Assembly: GCF_000308595.1 (NCBI RefSeq)
Contig: NZ_BAGA01000059.1
Location: 1-54,781 of the forward strand
Length of the DNA stretch: 54,781 bases
Direction: 5' to 3'
From: Nocardia higoensis NBRC 100133
Lineage (GTDB): Bacteria; Actinomycetota; Actinomycetes; Mycobacteriales; Mycobacteriaceae
The notes below the pieces were generated by a model that did not search any database, had not been told where the DNA came from, and saw only the letters and a list, made by a program, of their open reading frames with translations. Below are positions 19,124 to 27,177 of this stretch, in pieces. Each line of letters opens with the position of its first letter. The stretch's first letter is position 1. The position numbers were made by a program, and so were the translations under genes.

Positions 19124-19888
19124 TCAGGAGGCCAGACGGGCGATCCGGTGGTGGAACTCGCCTGCCCAGTCGATGCCGTCGAGCCGGTGGTGTTCCATCC
19201 ACAGCGCGTCGAAGACGTCACGGCCCTCGGTGAAGAATCCGCCGCGCTTGTCGGCCTCGAGGACCACGCTCATGCCGGTCTCGGTCGCGATGAAGGTGAC
19301 CTCGAGCTGGTTCAGGCCCGGGTAGTGCGGCGAGCCGGCGAACTCGATCTCCTGGTAGAAGGGCAGCGTCTGCGGGGTGTTGTGCACCCGGCCCTGCTCG
19401 ACGTCGGCGCTGCGCAGGTGAAAGCCCAGACGCTCCACCGCCTCCAGCGCGATGTGCTGGGCCGGGAGCGCGCCCACGCCGATCGGGTCGGTGTCGGCTG
19501 CGTCGACCGCGTCCCTGATGCCGACCCCGGTGCGCAGCGAGACCACGGTGCCGGGCAGGTGCCTGCCGTTGTAGAACGTAATGGGGGTTTCCATCGGCGC
19601 GCGCGCGGCGAACGGGAACGACAGTTCGGCCTCGGCCGGCAGATGGAAGGGGCCGGTCACCCCGGTCGGGGCGAAGCCGAAATCGCTCACCCCCTCATGG
19701 TCTTCGTATTCCTGCTCGACACGGGTGACGAACTCGACGCCGATGTGGTCGATGTCCTGAGCGACCCGGCCACCGCGCAGCCGGATCGTCCCCTCGACCA
19801 CGCCGCCGGGTTGCACACCCGGGGTGAACAATTCGGTTTCGACCTCGGCCCCGCCGACACCGACGGCGGCAAGCAATTTCTTGAACAT
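19124..19888 (-). CDS. Spo0M/SpoOM-family arrestin-like protein
   Basis: A 254-residue protein of the sporulation-control Spo0M family. The N-terminus is FKKLLAAVGVGGAEVETEL. Arrestin-type beta strands follow (PGGVVEGTIRLRGG, IDHIGVEFVTRVE, FAARAPMETPITFYNGRHLP). The C-terminal part has WMEHHRLDGIDWAGEFHHR. In Bacillus, Spo0M influences sporulation; in non-sporulating actinobacteria the role is unknown, possibly membrane or cytoskeletal. The ATG at 19888 (MFKKLL) is chosen over 19900 because it gives the family N-terminus. Confidence 0.88.
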   Translation of the reverse strand: MFKKLLAAVGVGGAEVETELFTPGVQPGGVVEGTIRLRGGRVAQDIDHIGVEFVTRVEQEYEDHEGVSDFGFAPTGVTGPFHLPAEAELSFPFAARAPMETPITFYNGRHLPGTVVSLRTGVGIRDAVDAADTDPIGVGALPAQHIALEAVERLGFHLRSADVEQGRVHNTPQTLPFYQEIEFAGSPHYPGLNQLEVTFIATETGMSVVLEADKRGGFFTEGRDVFDALWMEHHRLDGIDWAGEFHHRIARLAS

Positions 19889-19984
19889 GCCGGGAAGCAT
19901 GGCGTGCAGACCTGAAGAAGATCTTGCGGTCGGCTTACGTTGTGAGCAACGTCATTTCGGGCCGGGTATGCTTCCGAAACGAGA

Positions 19985-20017
19985 AAGGCTCCGGAACCAC
20001 GAGGGTTCCGGAGCCTT
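19985..20017 (-). terminator. Terminator of the PlsC/ROK transcription unit
   Basis: 14 bp perfect stem AAGGCTCCGGAACC / GGTTCCGGAGCCTT with a 5 nt loop, followed on the minus strand by TCTCGTTTCGG. It lies 15 bp after the PlsC-like stop at 20032. Confidence 0.88.
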
Positions 20018-20031
20018 CGCCGAAAAGTCGC

Positions 20032-20754
20032 TCAGCTCGCCGCGGAGTCGGGGATGCGGGTCGCCTCCGGCCGGGACCCGGACGGGGCGCCCTTGAGGCT
20101 GTGCGCGTAGACGTCCACGTATTCCTGGCCGCTCATCCGCATCAATTCGTACATCACCTCGTCGGTGACGGCGCGCTCCACGAAACGGTTGCCACCCATG
20201 CCCTCGTAACGCGAGAAATCGATCGGGGCGCCGAATTTCACGGTCACCTTGTGCCTGCGCCAGCGGAACGGTCCGGGCGGGGACACCTTGTCGGTGCCGA
20301 TGACCGCCACCGGGATCACCGGCACGCCGGTCTCCAGCGCCAGCCGCGCCATGCCGGTCTTGCCCTTGTACAGGCGGCCGTCCGGCGAGCGGGTGCCCTC
20401 CGGATAGAGGCCGACCAGCCTGCCCCGGTCGAGCAGCTTGCGGGCGGCGTTGAGCGCGTCCTCGGCGGCGTCGGCGCCGCTGCGGTCGATGGGGTACTGG
20501 CCGGTGCCGCTGAAGAAGAACTTCTGCAGACGGCCCTTGATCCCCGGCGTGGTGAAGTACTCGGCCTTGGCCAGATAGTTGATCCGGCGCGGGCTCATCA
20601 GGGGAGCGAAAAGCCAGTCGGCGAAGGAAAGGTGATTACCCGCCATGATCGCCGGGCCGTCGGCCGGAATATTCTCCAGCCCCTCGACGGTCGGGCGGTT
20701 GTAGACATGGATGAAAGGCCCCAACAGCACGAATTTCAGAAGCCAGTAGAACAT
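20032..20754 (-). CDS. 1-acyl-sn-glycerol-3-phosphate acyltransferase (PlsC-like)
   Basis: A 240-residue membrane-associated acyltransferase (Rv2182c-like). The N-terminus is hydrophobic (FYWLLKFVLLGPFIHVYNR). The catalytic HX4D is His41...Asp46 in NHLSFAD. The substrate motif is LYPEGTRSPDG, and GVPVIPVAVIGTDKV follows. It likely makes phosphatidic acid or acylates a related glycerophosphate or mannoside. The ATG at 20754 has GGGGGAAGGA upstream. The enzyme sits in the same gene neighbourhood as PimB and the ArsA/SRPBCC proteins, suggesting a phospholipid or PIM context. Confidence 0.92.
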   Translation of the reverse strand: MFYWLLKFVLLGPFIHVYNRPTVEGLENIPADGPAIMAGNHLSFADWLFAPLMSPRRINYLAKAEYFTTPGIKGRLQKFFFSGTGQYPIDRSGADAAEDALNAARKLLDRGRLVGLYPEGTRSPDGRLYKGKTGMARLALETGVPVIPVAVIGTDKVSPPGPFRWRRHKVTVKFGAPIDFSRYEGMGGNRFVERAVTDEVMYELMRMSGQEYVDVYAHSLKGAPSGSRPEATRIPDSAAS

Positions 20755-20951
20755 GACATCCTTCCCCCAGGGGACCGGGATCGATGGGTGGCCGACGTGC
20801 GACATGTGCGACTTTACCGCTGGTCGGAGTACTCATCCAACCACGGAGGTTGCTGTGGTCGGGATCAGCCGCGCCGCGTCGCCCCGGTCTGGTCACACTT
20901 CGGTTACCGGCGAGTTGCGAGCGCGTTCCGGATATTGTCCGCGAAGCCGTT

Positions 20952-21926
20952 TCAGCGACCGGAACCGGTCTCCGATATTGCGGCCCGGGCGAGTTCGGCG
21001 GCACCGATCTCCCCGGCCGCCTCGCCCAATTGCGTGGTTCTGATGCGCGCCAGCGGACGGTGTCCGGCGCCGGTGACCGAGCGGGCGTATTCTTCGCGCG
21101 CCTCGTCCAGGAACAGCGGGGCCGAACTGCTCACCCCGCCCGCGACGACGATCAGATCCGGATCGAAGATGTCGCTGACGAACGCCAGGCCGAGGCCGAG
21201 CCAGCGGCCGAAATCGGCGACCGCCGCCTCCGCCACCGGATCGCCGTCCTGCGCCGCGCCCGCCACCCGCCTGCCGGTGAGCGCGCCGGGTTCGGCGGCC
21301 ACCTCGGCGGCCAGCAGCGTCGATTCGGACGGGTCGGTGGCCAGCATCTCGATGGCGGTCTCGGCGAGCGCGGTGCCGCTGCAGTAGCGCTCCCAGCAGC
21401 CGCGCTTGCCGCAGGCGCAGAAGCGGCCGTTCGGGACGACCTGCAGATGACCGAGTTCGGGGGCCACGCCGTGGGTTCCGCGATAGAGCGTGCCGCCGAT
21501 CAGCAGGGCCGCGCCGATCCCGGTGCCGATCGCGACCAGGACGACATTGTGCCCACCGGCCGCCGCGCCGAACCGGTACTCGGCCCAGGCCGCGGCGTTG
21601 GCGTCGTGCTCGAGGATGACCGGCAGGCCGAGCCGTTCGGTGAGCTGCTTCGCGACCGGGGCGTCGCGCCAGGGCAGATGCGGGGCGAATCGGACGGTAT
21701 GGCGGTGTTCGTTGACGAAACCGGCGACGGCGAGACCGACCGCGGCGACGGGGTGTCGCGCGCGAAGTTCCCGCACGGCGCGGTCGAGGGCGTCCTCGAG
21801 CGCGCGGGCGCTGTGCGGGGTGGGGGACTGCACGGTGTCGAGTACCTCGCCGCCCGCGTCGACCACGGACGCGCGGATGTTGGTGCCGCCGACATCGATG
21901 CCGACGGTGAGGGGTGCGCCGGTCAC
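20952..21926 (-). CDS. ROK-family sugar kinase (glucokinase type)
   Basis: A 324-residue ROK kinase. It has the ATP-binding VGIDVGGTNIRAS at the N-terminus, EHDANAAAWAEYRFG with the catalytic Asp, GTGIGAALLIGG, and the ROK zinc motif CACGKRGCWERYCSG (CxCGxxGCxE). There is no HTH, so it is an enzyme rather than a repressor. It probably phosphorylates glucose. GTG 21926 lies one base after the stop of the preceding gene (TGACGTG), so it is the promoter-distal member of an operon with the CxxC protein and the ArsA-like ATPase. Confidence 0.93.
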   Translation of the reverse strand: MTGAPLTVGIDVGGTNIRASVVDAGGEVLDTVQSPTPHSARALEDALDRAVRELRARHPVAAVGLAVAGFVNEHRHTVRFAPHLPWRDAPVAKQLTERLGLPVILEHDANAAAWAEYRFGAAAGGHNVVLVAIGTGIGAALLIGGTLYRGTHGVAPELGHLQVVPNGRFCACGKRGCWERYCSGTALAETAIEMLATDPSESTLLAAEVAAEPGALTGRRVAGAAQDGDPVAEAAVADFGRWLGLGLAFVSDIFDPDLIVVAGGVSSSAPLFLDEAREEYARSVTGAGHRPLARIRTTQLGEAAGEIGAAELARAAISETGSGR

Positions 21927-21927
21927 G

Positions 21928-22563
21928 TCAGGTCCTGATCGTCACGGGGATGGCGGTGTAGCCGGAACGTTTGCGCGGCTGGGGCCCGCGCCGCGCGGAG
22001 CGGGACGGATCGCCCACGCCGCCGGGTCGGCCTTCGGATCGGTCGTCGGCGGGTCGTCGCGCGGTCTTCTGCGTGGCATGCGACGTCGCGGTTGTCGCGG
22101 CCCCGAGGTCAGCGGCAGCGTCGGGATCACCGGCGGAGTCGGGTCCGTCGTCCGGGTGGCCGACGGGGTTCGGGTTCGGCCCGGCCTTCCCGCTCGACGT
22201 CCGGGCCGCATCGTGCTCCGGCGAGGTGCCGGTGGGCGAGCCGCGGTGGTGCCGCTGGGTGTCGTCCTCGGTCGGCAGGACCGGTTCGACGGGGGCGCCG
22301 GCGAGGGCTTCGCGCAGGACGGTGACGATGGCCGTGCCGTGATCGGCGAGTGCGGTCAGCACGTCGTGGTGCTCGCCGCGGAGCAGGGCGGCGGTCGCGC
22401 AGACCGGGCACCAACTGCAACTCGACCACTCGGGCCGGTCCTCCGCCGCGCCGCGCAACGCGGGCTCGACCCGTTCCAGCACGGTCTCGGCGAGCACGCG
22501 CAATTCTTCGGCGAATTCGGTGAAAGCGTCGGGGCGGTGTTCGTGTGCGGAAGGTCGGGGCAC
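21928..22563 (-). CDS. Conserved CxxC protein with a disordered tail (Rv2183c-like position)
   Basis: A 211-residue protein of unknown function. Residues 10-85 are folded: a helix (FTEFAEELRVLAETVLERV) and then a compact Cys motif CSWCPVCATAALLRGEHHDV, which could bind zinc or an Fe-S cluster. Residues 95-211 are low complexity, rich in Asp/Pro/Gly/Arg, and probably disordered. It starts with GTG one base after the ArsA stop and stops one base before the ROK start. Tight coupling suggests a role linked to the ArsA-like ATPase. Confidence 0.8.
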   Translation of the reverse strand: MPRPSAHEHRPDAFTEFAEELRVLAETVLERVEPALRGAAEDRPEWSSCSWCPVCATAALLRGEHHDVLTALADHGTAIVTVLREALAGAPVEPVLPTEDDTQRHHRGSPTGTSPEHDAARTSSGKAGPNPNPVGHPDDGPDSAGDPDAAADLGAATTATSHATQKTARRPADDRSEGRPGGVGDPSRSARRGPQPRKRSGYTAIPVTIRT

Positions 22564-22564
22564 G

Positions 22565-23935
22565 TCAGCGGCCTTCCGTGCTCGTCGGCCACACTGCCGG
22601 ATCGGGGCGGAATCGCACCACCAGACAGCCGGTGTCCAGCTCGGCCTCGGAGACCGTGCACCGCCGCAACACCGGGGCCAGGCGCACCCGGCGCCGCACC
22701 CCGTCCGCTCCCACGATCAAATCGTCCTCCACTCGTCCCAGGCGCAGCGTCGCCGGATCGACGACGGGCAGCCGCATCCACAACGCGTACACCGAGTCCA
22801 CGCCGGTGCCCGACTCCCATCGAACCACCGGCTCACCGGAACGCACGTCGACACGCGTCGGGGCGTCGTCGGGTCCGGGTTCCCGAATCGGGCCTCCTTC
22901 AATCGAATCGGTGGCCCGCGCCTCGTAGGCAACGGCCGTAGCCGGCGTGTCGGGCTGCCAGAATGCCGGTGTCACCGCTGTCAGCGCGTCGGGGCCGACC
23001 GGCTCCCGCCCCGTGTGCGTGGCCACCATGAGCGCGACGTCGTCGAATTCGGTGCGCAGTTCGTCGATGACGGCCAGCTGATCGGCGCGCCGGTTGAGGT
23101 ACCAGTGCACGGCGGGGTGGGCGGCCTCCAGCGGGCCCGCGGGAGCGGGCGTCGCGGGCAGCACCTTGTTCACCACGACCGCGTCCAGTCGCAGGCCGAG
23201 CAGGGCGGCGGCGGACCGGACCCGGCGGGTCTCGGCGACGGCGACCCGCTCGGGCGCGGTGACCAGGCGCAGACCGGTGCGCTCGTGATCGGCCAGCAGG
23301 TCGCGTACCCGGGTCACCGCGGTGACGATTCGCTCGACGGTGGCCGCCAGCACCGCGCGCCGGGGATCGAAGCCGGTCATGCTCATGGCGCGCGCGTGCG
23401 GGGGCCAGAGGCGCTCGAGATAGTCGAGCAGCGTCTGCGGGGCGGTGACGATGCGCAGCATGTCGGCCGAGGGCGGGCAGTCGACGACCAGCACGCTCCA
23501 GTCGGCGTCCTCGGCGAACTCCGTCAGCTCGATGAGCGCGAGCAGTTCCTGCACGCCGGGCAGGCCGGTCAGCTCGGCCGGATCCAGTGCGGCGGGATCG
23601 ATGCCGTAGGCGTGGCTGTGCGAGCCGCCCGCGGACAGCATCGCGGTCACTTCCGTGAACCGGTCCTCGAGCAGGGCCAGGGAGTCGAGTTCGATCACGT
23701 CCAGGCCGGGCTCGATCCGGGCGATGCCGGTGACCGTGCCCGGATCGTGCGGGAACCGGAAACCCAGCGCATCGCCGAGCGAATGCGCCTGATCCAGCGA
23801 GGCCAGCAGCACGTCCTCACCGGCGCGGGCGTAGGAGAACGCGCTCGCGCAGGCGAGGGTGGTCTTGCCGACACCGCCCTTGCCGACGAACAGTTCGAGC
23901 CGGGTGCGCCGCGGCCCGTGCTGTGCGGCCGTCAG
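22565..23935 (-). CDS. ArsA/GET3-like ATPase with C-terminal HSP20-like domain; apparent CTG start
   Basis: Soluble P-loop ATPase of about 456 aa (Rv2184c-like position). The deviant Walker A is VGKGGVGKTTLACASA (about residues 17-32). Switch segments follow, with VLVVDCPPSADMLRI as the Walker B/switch II. The last ~70 residues (RLGRVEDDLIV ... CLVVRFRPDP) match the HSP20-like domain seen in actinobacterial ArsA homologues. There is no arsenic operon nearby. Between the upstream SRPBCC gene and the P-loop the frame holds no ATG, GTG or TTG. The only aligned candidate is CTG 23935, overlapping the SRPBCC stop as CTGA. Likely partner: the SRPBCC protein. Confidence 0.85.
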   Translation of the reverse strand: MTAAQHGPRRTRLELFVGKGGVGKTTLACASAFSYARAGEDVLLASLDQAHSLGDALGFRFPHDPGTVTGIARIEPGLDVIELDSLALLEDRFTEVTAMLSAGGSHSHAYGIDPAALDPAELTGLPGVQELLALIELTEFAEDADWSVLVVDCPPSADMLRIVTAPQTLLDYLERLWPPHARAMSMTGFDPRRAVLAATVERIVTAVTRVRDLLADHERTGLRLVTAPERVAVAETRRVRSAAALLGLRLDAVVVNKVLPATPAPAGPLEAAHPAVHWYLNRRADQLAVIDELRTEFDDVALMVATHTGREPVGPDALTAVTPAFWQPDTPATAVAYEARATDSIEGGPIREPGPDDAPTRVDVRSGEPVVRWESGTGVDSVYALWMRLPVVDPATLRLGRVEDDLIVGADGVRRRVRLAPVLRRCTVSEAELDTGCLVVRFRPDPAVWPTSTEGR

Positions 23936-24369
23936 CCTTCGACCCGTTTCTTCAGTTCCTTGAGGGCCGTGTCGGTGATGACCTTCTCGGCCTTGCGCTT
24001 GAACATGCCGATCATGGGGATGTTCAGATCGACGGTCAGCTCGTAGACGACCTCGGTGATTCCGCCGGCTCTCTCCCGTAGCAGGTAGCTGCCGTCCTGG
24101 GCCTTCTGGAGCTCGCCCTCGAGCAGCCGCCAGCTCACCGCGAGGGCATCGGGGTGCCAGGCGTAGGACAACACGTAGGTGTCCTTGACGACACCCGCGT
24201 CGAGCACGAAGCGCGCGGTGCGGGCCAGTCCGTCGGCGCCCAGGTCGAGCACCTCGACGGATTTGGCCGCCGCCACCCACTCCGGATAGGACTCCAGATC
24301 GGCGATGACGGCCATCACCTGCTCGGCGGGGGCCTCGATGAGGATCGACCTCTGGGTCCGGTCGGCCAT
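23932..24369 (-). CDS. SRPBCC (START-like) protein, Rv2185c-like
   Basis: A 145-residue polyketide-cyclase/dehydrase-type protein with the helix-grip fold that binds a hydrophobic ligand. Typical features are RSILIEAPAEQVMAVIADLE, YPEWVAAAKSVEVLD, and the long C-terminal helix KAEKVITDTALKELKKRVEG. No catalytic residues are obvious, so ligand binding or transport is more likely than catalysis. Its stop overlaps the apparent CTG start of the ArsA-like ATPase, so the two are probably translated together. An AAAGGAA site lies about 13 nt upstream of the ATG. Confidence 0.88.
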   Translation of the reverse strand: MADRTQRSILIEAPAEQVMAVIADLESYPEWVAAAKSVEVLDLGADGLARTARFVLDAGVVKDTYVLSYAWHPDALAVSWRLLEGELQKAQDGSYLLRERAGGITEVVYELTVDLNIPMIGMFKRKAEKVITDTALKELKKRVEG

Positions 24370-24424
24370 GGGGGTCAGCGGTTCCTTTCCGGCGACGATG
24401 CGGGTGGTTCCGGGTGACGAGTGG

Positions 24425-24808
24425 TCAGGCGGCGGGAGTGACGCCGGCCGGGCGTCCGGCCTCCAACAGCGCCTTGACCTCGAACGACATCTTCTTGCCC
24501 GCGATCCGCCTGGCCCGGTTCGCGGCGGCGAGCGCGCGGGGCGCGCGGGCCTGCTGTGGCTCGGGTTCGCCGTGCAGGAAGTAGTGCAGGATAACCCCGT
24601 CCAGCGAGGGCTCGAGCCACACTTCCATCGTGCCGGTCAGCGGACCGCGCACGAGCCAGCGAATGCCCTTGTCGCCGCGGTCTTCCCGCACCTCGAGCTG
24701 GAGGTCCGGCCACCACCGGCGCCACCGGCTCCGATCGGCCAGCACCTCGGCGACGGCAGCGCCGGAGGCGACGACGAAGGTCTGGTCGGCGACCTGAATG
24801 CTGCTCAC
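24425..24808 (-). CDS. Second SRPBCC-type protein (Rv2186c-like position)
   Basis: A 127-residue small SRPBCC/polyketide-cyclase-like protein. Features are SSIQVADQTFVVASGAAVAE, RWRRWWPDLQLEVREDRG, and a basic C-terminal helix (AANRARRIAGKKMSFEVKAL). It is upstream of the first SRPBCC gene and in the same direction, with 55 bp between them. GTG 24808 is supported by a leaderless -10 box and by the hairpin that ends pimB just upstream, which makes this the first gene of the SRPBCC-SRPBCC-ArsA-CxxC-ROK unit. Confidence 0.82.
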   Translation of the reverse strand: MSSIQVADQTFVVASGAAVAEVLADRSRWRRWWPDLQLEVREDRGDKGIRWLVRGPLTGTMEVWLEPSLDGVILHYFLHGEPEPQQARAPRALAAANRARRIAGKKMSFEVKALLEAGRPAGVTPAA

Positions 24809-24815
24809 TCCGCTG

Positions 24816-24821
24816 AGCGTA
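24816..24821 (-). promoter_or_regulatory. -10 box (TACGCT), leaderless SRPBCC gene; head of the ArsA operon
   Basis: TACGCT lies 7 nt before GTG 24808 and just downstream of the pimB terminator. Confidence 0.5.
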
Positions 24822-24835
24822 ATGGATGCCTCCGT

Positions 24836-24860
24836 CACACCGACGGGGCATGTCGGTGTG
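24836..24860 (-). terminator. Terminator of pimB
   Basis: 9 bp perfect stem CACACCGAC / GTCGGTGTG with a 7 nt loop, 15 bp after the pimB stop at 24876. A second short CGGGCGCCCG dyad is adjacent. Confidence 0.65.
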
Positions 24861-24875
24861 CGGGCGCCCGCACGA

Positions 24876-26003
24876 TCAGCGCAGGAGCTCGCGCAACCGC
24901 GCGCCGATGGCGTCCCAATGCCAGTGCTCCTGGACCCAGGCTCGGCCCGCCGCACCCATCGTGGCGGCGGCGTCGCGGTCGGACAAGATCGACACGACCG
25001 CGTCGGTGATCTCCTCCACGCGCCTGCCGTCGACCACGCGTCCGGTCTCGCCCTCGCGCACGGTCTCCGGCGCCCCACCGGAACGGCCCGCGACGACCGG
25101 GACGCCGGTGGCCGAGGCCTCCAGGTACACGATGCCGAGTCCTTCGACGTCCAGGCCCGCGCCCCTGGTGCGGGCCGGCATGGCGAACACGTCGGCGATG
25201 GTGTGGTGGGCGGCCAGTTCGGCCGAGGGCACCCGGCCGGTGAACACGACATCGCCGGACAGGCCGAGCGACTGCGCGAGGCCGCGCAGTCTGTCCTCGT
25301 AGGGGCCGCCGCCCGCGATCACCAGTACCGCGCCGTCGACCCGGGTGCGGATCGCGTGCATGGCCACGATCAGTGCGTCCTGCCCCTTGCGCGGCACCAG
25401 CCGGGACAGGCACAGGATGGTCGGCCGGTCGCCGAGTCCGTAGCGGGCGCGCAGTTCCGCACGCGCGGCCGGATCGGGATGGAACACCTCGGGATCGACG
25501 CCGGGCGGCAGGTATTCGAGCGCGGCGTTCGCACCGAACGCGGAGGCGAACCGGCCACGGGTGTACTTGCTGACGTAGGTGACCACGTCGGTGCTCTCGC
25601 CGATCGCCCGCAGGGCCTGGCGCGCGCCGGGCAGCATCGACCAGCCGACCTCGTGACCGTGGGTGCTGGCCAGCACGCGTTCGGCGCCGGCCCGGCGTAG
25701 GCCGGGGGTGAGCAGAGCCAGCGGCGCGGCGGCGCCGAACCACACGGTGTCGCACTTCTCCTCGCGCAACAGCCGGGCGGCGCGGCGCGCGACGGCGGGC
25801 GTCGGAAGCATGAGCGTGGTGGGGTGGCGGACCACCCGGAACTTCTGATTCGCGTCGAATTTCACGTGCGAGTCACCGCGCCAGCGTGGTGCGTAGACCA
25901 CCAGATCCTCGGGGGGCAGCTGTCCGGCGAGTGCCTGCAGATACGACTGGATACCACCCGGCCGAGGCGGGAAATCGTTGGTAACCAGCAGGGTTCGGGC
26001 CAT
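24876..26003 (-). CDS. pimB: GT4 mannosyltransferase, PimB type
   Basis: GDP-mannose-dependent alpha-mannosyltransferase that adds the second mannose to PIM1 at the inner face of the membrane (PimB', Rv2188c). Length 375 aa. N-terminal domain: ARTLLVTNDFPPRPGGIQSY. C-terminal domain: YLPPGVDPEVFHPDP, LCLSRLVPRKGQDALI, and the EX7E region GLGIVYLEASATGVPVVAGR. The ATG at 26003 is leaderless (TAGGTT). It sits among other envelope genes and is monocistronic, with its own terminator. Confidence 0.92.
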   Translation of the reverse strand: MARTLLVTNDFPPRPGGIQSYLQALAGQLPPEDLVVYAPRWRGDSHVKFDANQKFRVVRHPTTLMLPTPAVARRAARLLREEKCDTVWFGAAAPLALLTPGLRRAGAERVLASTHGHEVGWSMLPGARQALRAIGESTDVVTYVSKYTRGRFASAFGANAALEYLPPGVDPEVFHPDPAARAELRARYGLGDRPTILCLSRLVPRKGQDALIVAMHAIRTRVDGAVLVIAGGGPYEDRLRGLAQSLGLSGDVVFTGRVPSAELAAHHTIADVFAMPARTRGAGLDVEGLGIVYLEASATGVPVVAGRSGGAPETVREGETGRVVDGRRVEEITDAVVSILSDRDAAATMGAAGRAWVQEHWHWDAIGARLRELLR

Positions 26004-26010
26004 ACCGGAC

Positions 26011-26016
26011 AACCTA
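26011..26016 (-). promoter_or_regulatory. -10 box (TAGGTT), leaderless pimB
   Basis: TAGGTT lies 7 nt before the ATG at 26003. Confidence 0.5.
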
Positions 26017-26124
26017 CTCGGCGCGCGCCCGCCCGCGCCGCCGTGGTCGCGGTCGCGCACAGCCACCGCGGCGGCGAGCTGGTGACCACTGCGCGACACG
26101 ATCGGCGGACCGGAGCCGCGCGCG

Positions 26125-26147
26125 CCGAGCCCCGGAATCCGGCTCGG
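26125..26147 (-). terminator. Possible terminator of the metallopeptidase gene
   Basis: 7 bp stem CCGAGCC / GGCTCGG with a 9 nt loop, 15 bp after the stop at 26163. No U-tract. Confidence 0.4.
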
Positions 26148-26162
26148 GTTCGTCGCGCGGCG

Positions 26163-27170
26163 CTAGCGCGAGCGGTCCGCGACCCAGGAACGCCACTGCT
26201 CGACGAAACGCGCGCGGCCGGTGCCGAGCACTTCGCGCAGGAGGTGATCCTCGTCCGCCCGGGTGCCCGCGGCGAGCGCGCGGTACAGGCGCAGCAGCTG
26301 GGTCTCGTCGCCGCCACCGGCGACGAACGCGCAGATCGTCCACGCCTGCTCGTAGGACTCGACTGCGTCACGACCGGTGAACGCCGGGTCGTCCGGGAGA
26401 TCGGCGGGCAGCTCGCCCGCACGTGCGGCCGCGCGCACGGTCGGCGCGATCTCGGCGAAGGTGTGGCCGAGGCCGCGGTGGGCGACGTACTCGGCGAAGC
26501 CCTCGACCAGCCACTGCGGAGCGGCCCCCGCGGTGTGCGCGCGGGTGGCCAGGTGGATGAGTTCGTGGCGCAGGACGGTGCGCAGCTGGTCCGGGTTCAG
26601 TCGCCTGCCTGCGTCCGGTGCGAAGACGACCCGCTGACCTGTCGGGGGAGTGCCGAAACGGAACGGGTCGGAGTACGCGGCGGCGGCGATCTCGGACGAT
26701 GTCGCGGCAGGCCCGGCGTCGCTGTCGCTGTCGTTCGCCGAGCCCGGGCCCGGGTCGGGCGCGGGGGCGCGGAGGAGGGCGGCGAACTCGGTGCGATCGG
26801 CGGCGACGGCGATCACGGCGCGGCGGGTCCACGCGGTGTCGGCGGCGTCCCAGTAGCCGGCGACGGCGGACAGGGCGGCGGGCAGCTCGGCGGCCAGTCG
26901 ACCGGCGAGTTCGTCGTGCCCCGGATGGGCCAGGACGACGGCGCCGGTATCCGGTGGGTGGATCTCGCGCAGTTCGCCGAACGGGGCCATGATCCGGCGC
27001 ACGGGCTCGAGCCGAGCGCTGTCGGGTGCCGGGAGCGATGTCGCGGGTTCCGGGAGCAGGCGGACCAATGCGCAGCCGGAGACGGTCAGCAGGGCGATCG
27101 CCGCCACCGTGAGCAGGAAGTGCGCACGATCGCGAGCGGCTCGGGGACCGGCGTGGTGGCGTTCGGTCAC
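26163..27170 (-). CDS. Lipoprotein metallopeptidase (HExxH, gluzincin type)
   Basis: A 335-residue predicted lipoprotein. GTG 27170 gives a signal peptide with lipobox LTVSGC (Cys33). The zinc motif HELIH is near residue 203. The third ligand Glu lies about 20 residues on, in PQWLVEGFAEYVA, the pattern of MA-clan gluzincins. A Gly/Ser/Asp-rich linker lies around residues 130-150. Substrate unknown. It starts 7 bp after the stop of an NlpC/P60 hydrolase, so the two are in one operon and probably act together outside the membrane on the cell wall. Confidence 0.8.
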   Translation of the reverse strand: MTERHHAGPRAARDRAHFLLTVAAIALLTVSGCALVRLLPEPATSLPAPDSARLEPVRRIMAPFGELREIHPPDTGAVVLAHPGHDELAGRLAAELPAALSAVAGYWDAADTAWTRRAVIAVAADRTEFAALLRAPAPDPGPGSANDSDSDAGPAATSSEIAAAAYSDPFRFGTPPTGQRVVFAPDAGRRLNPDQLRTVLRHELIHLATRAHTAGAAPQWLVEGFAEYVAHRGLGHTFAEIAPTVRAAARAGELPADLPDDPAFTGRDAVESYEQAWTICAFVAGGGDETQLLRLYRALAAGTRADEDHLLREVLGTGRARFVEQWRSWVADRSR

Positions 27171-27177
27171 GCCGGGA

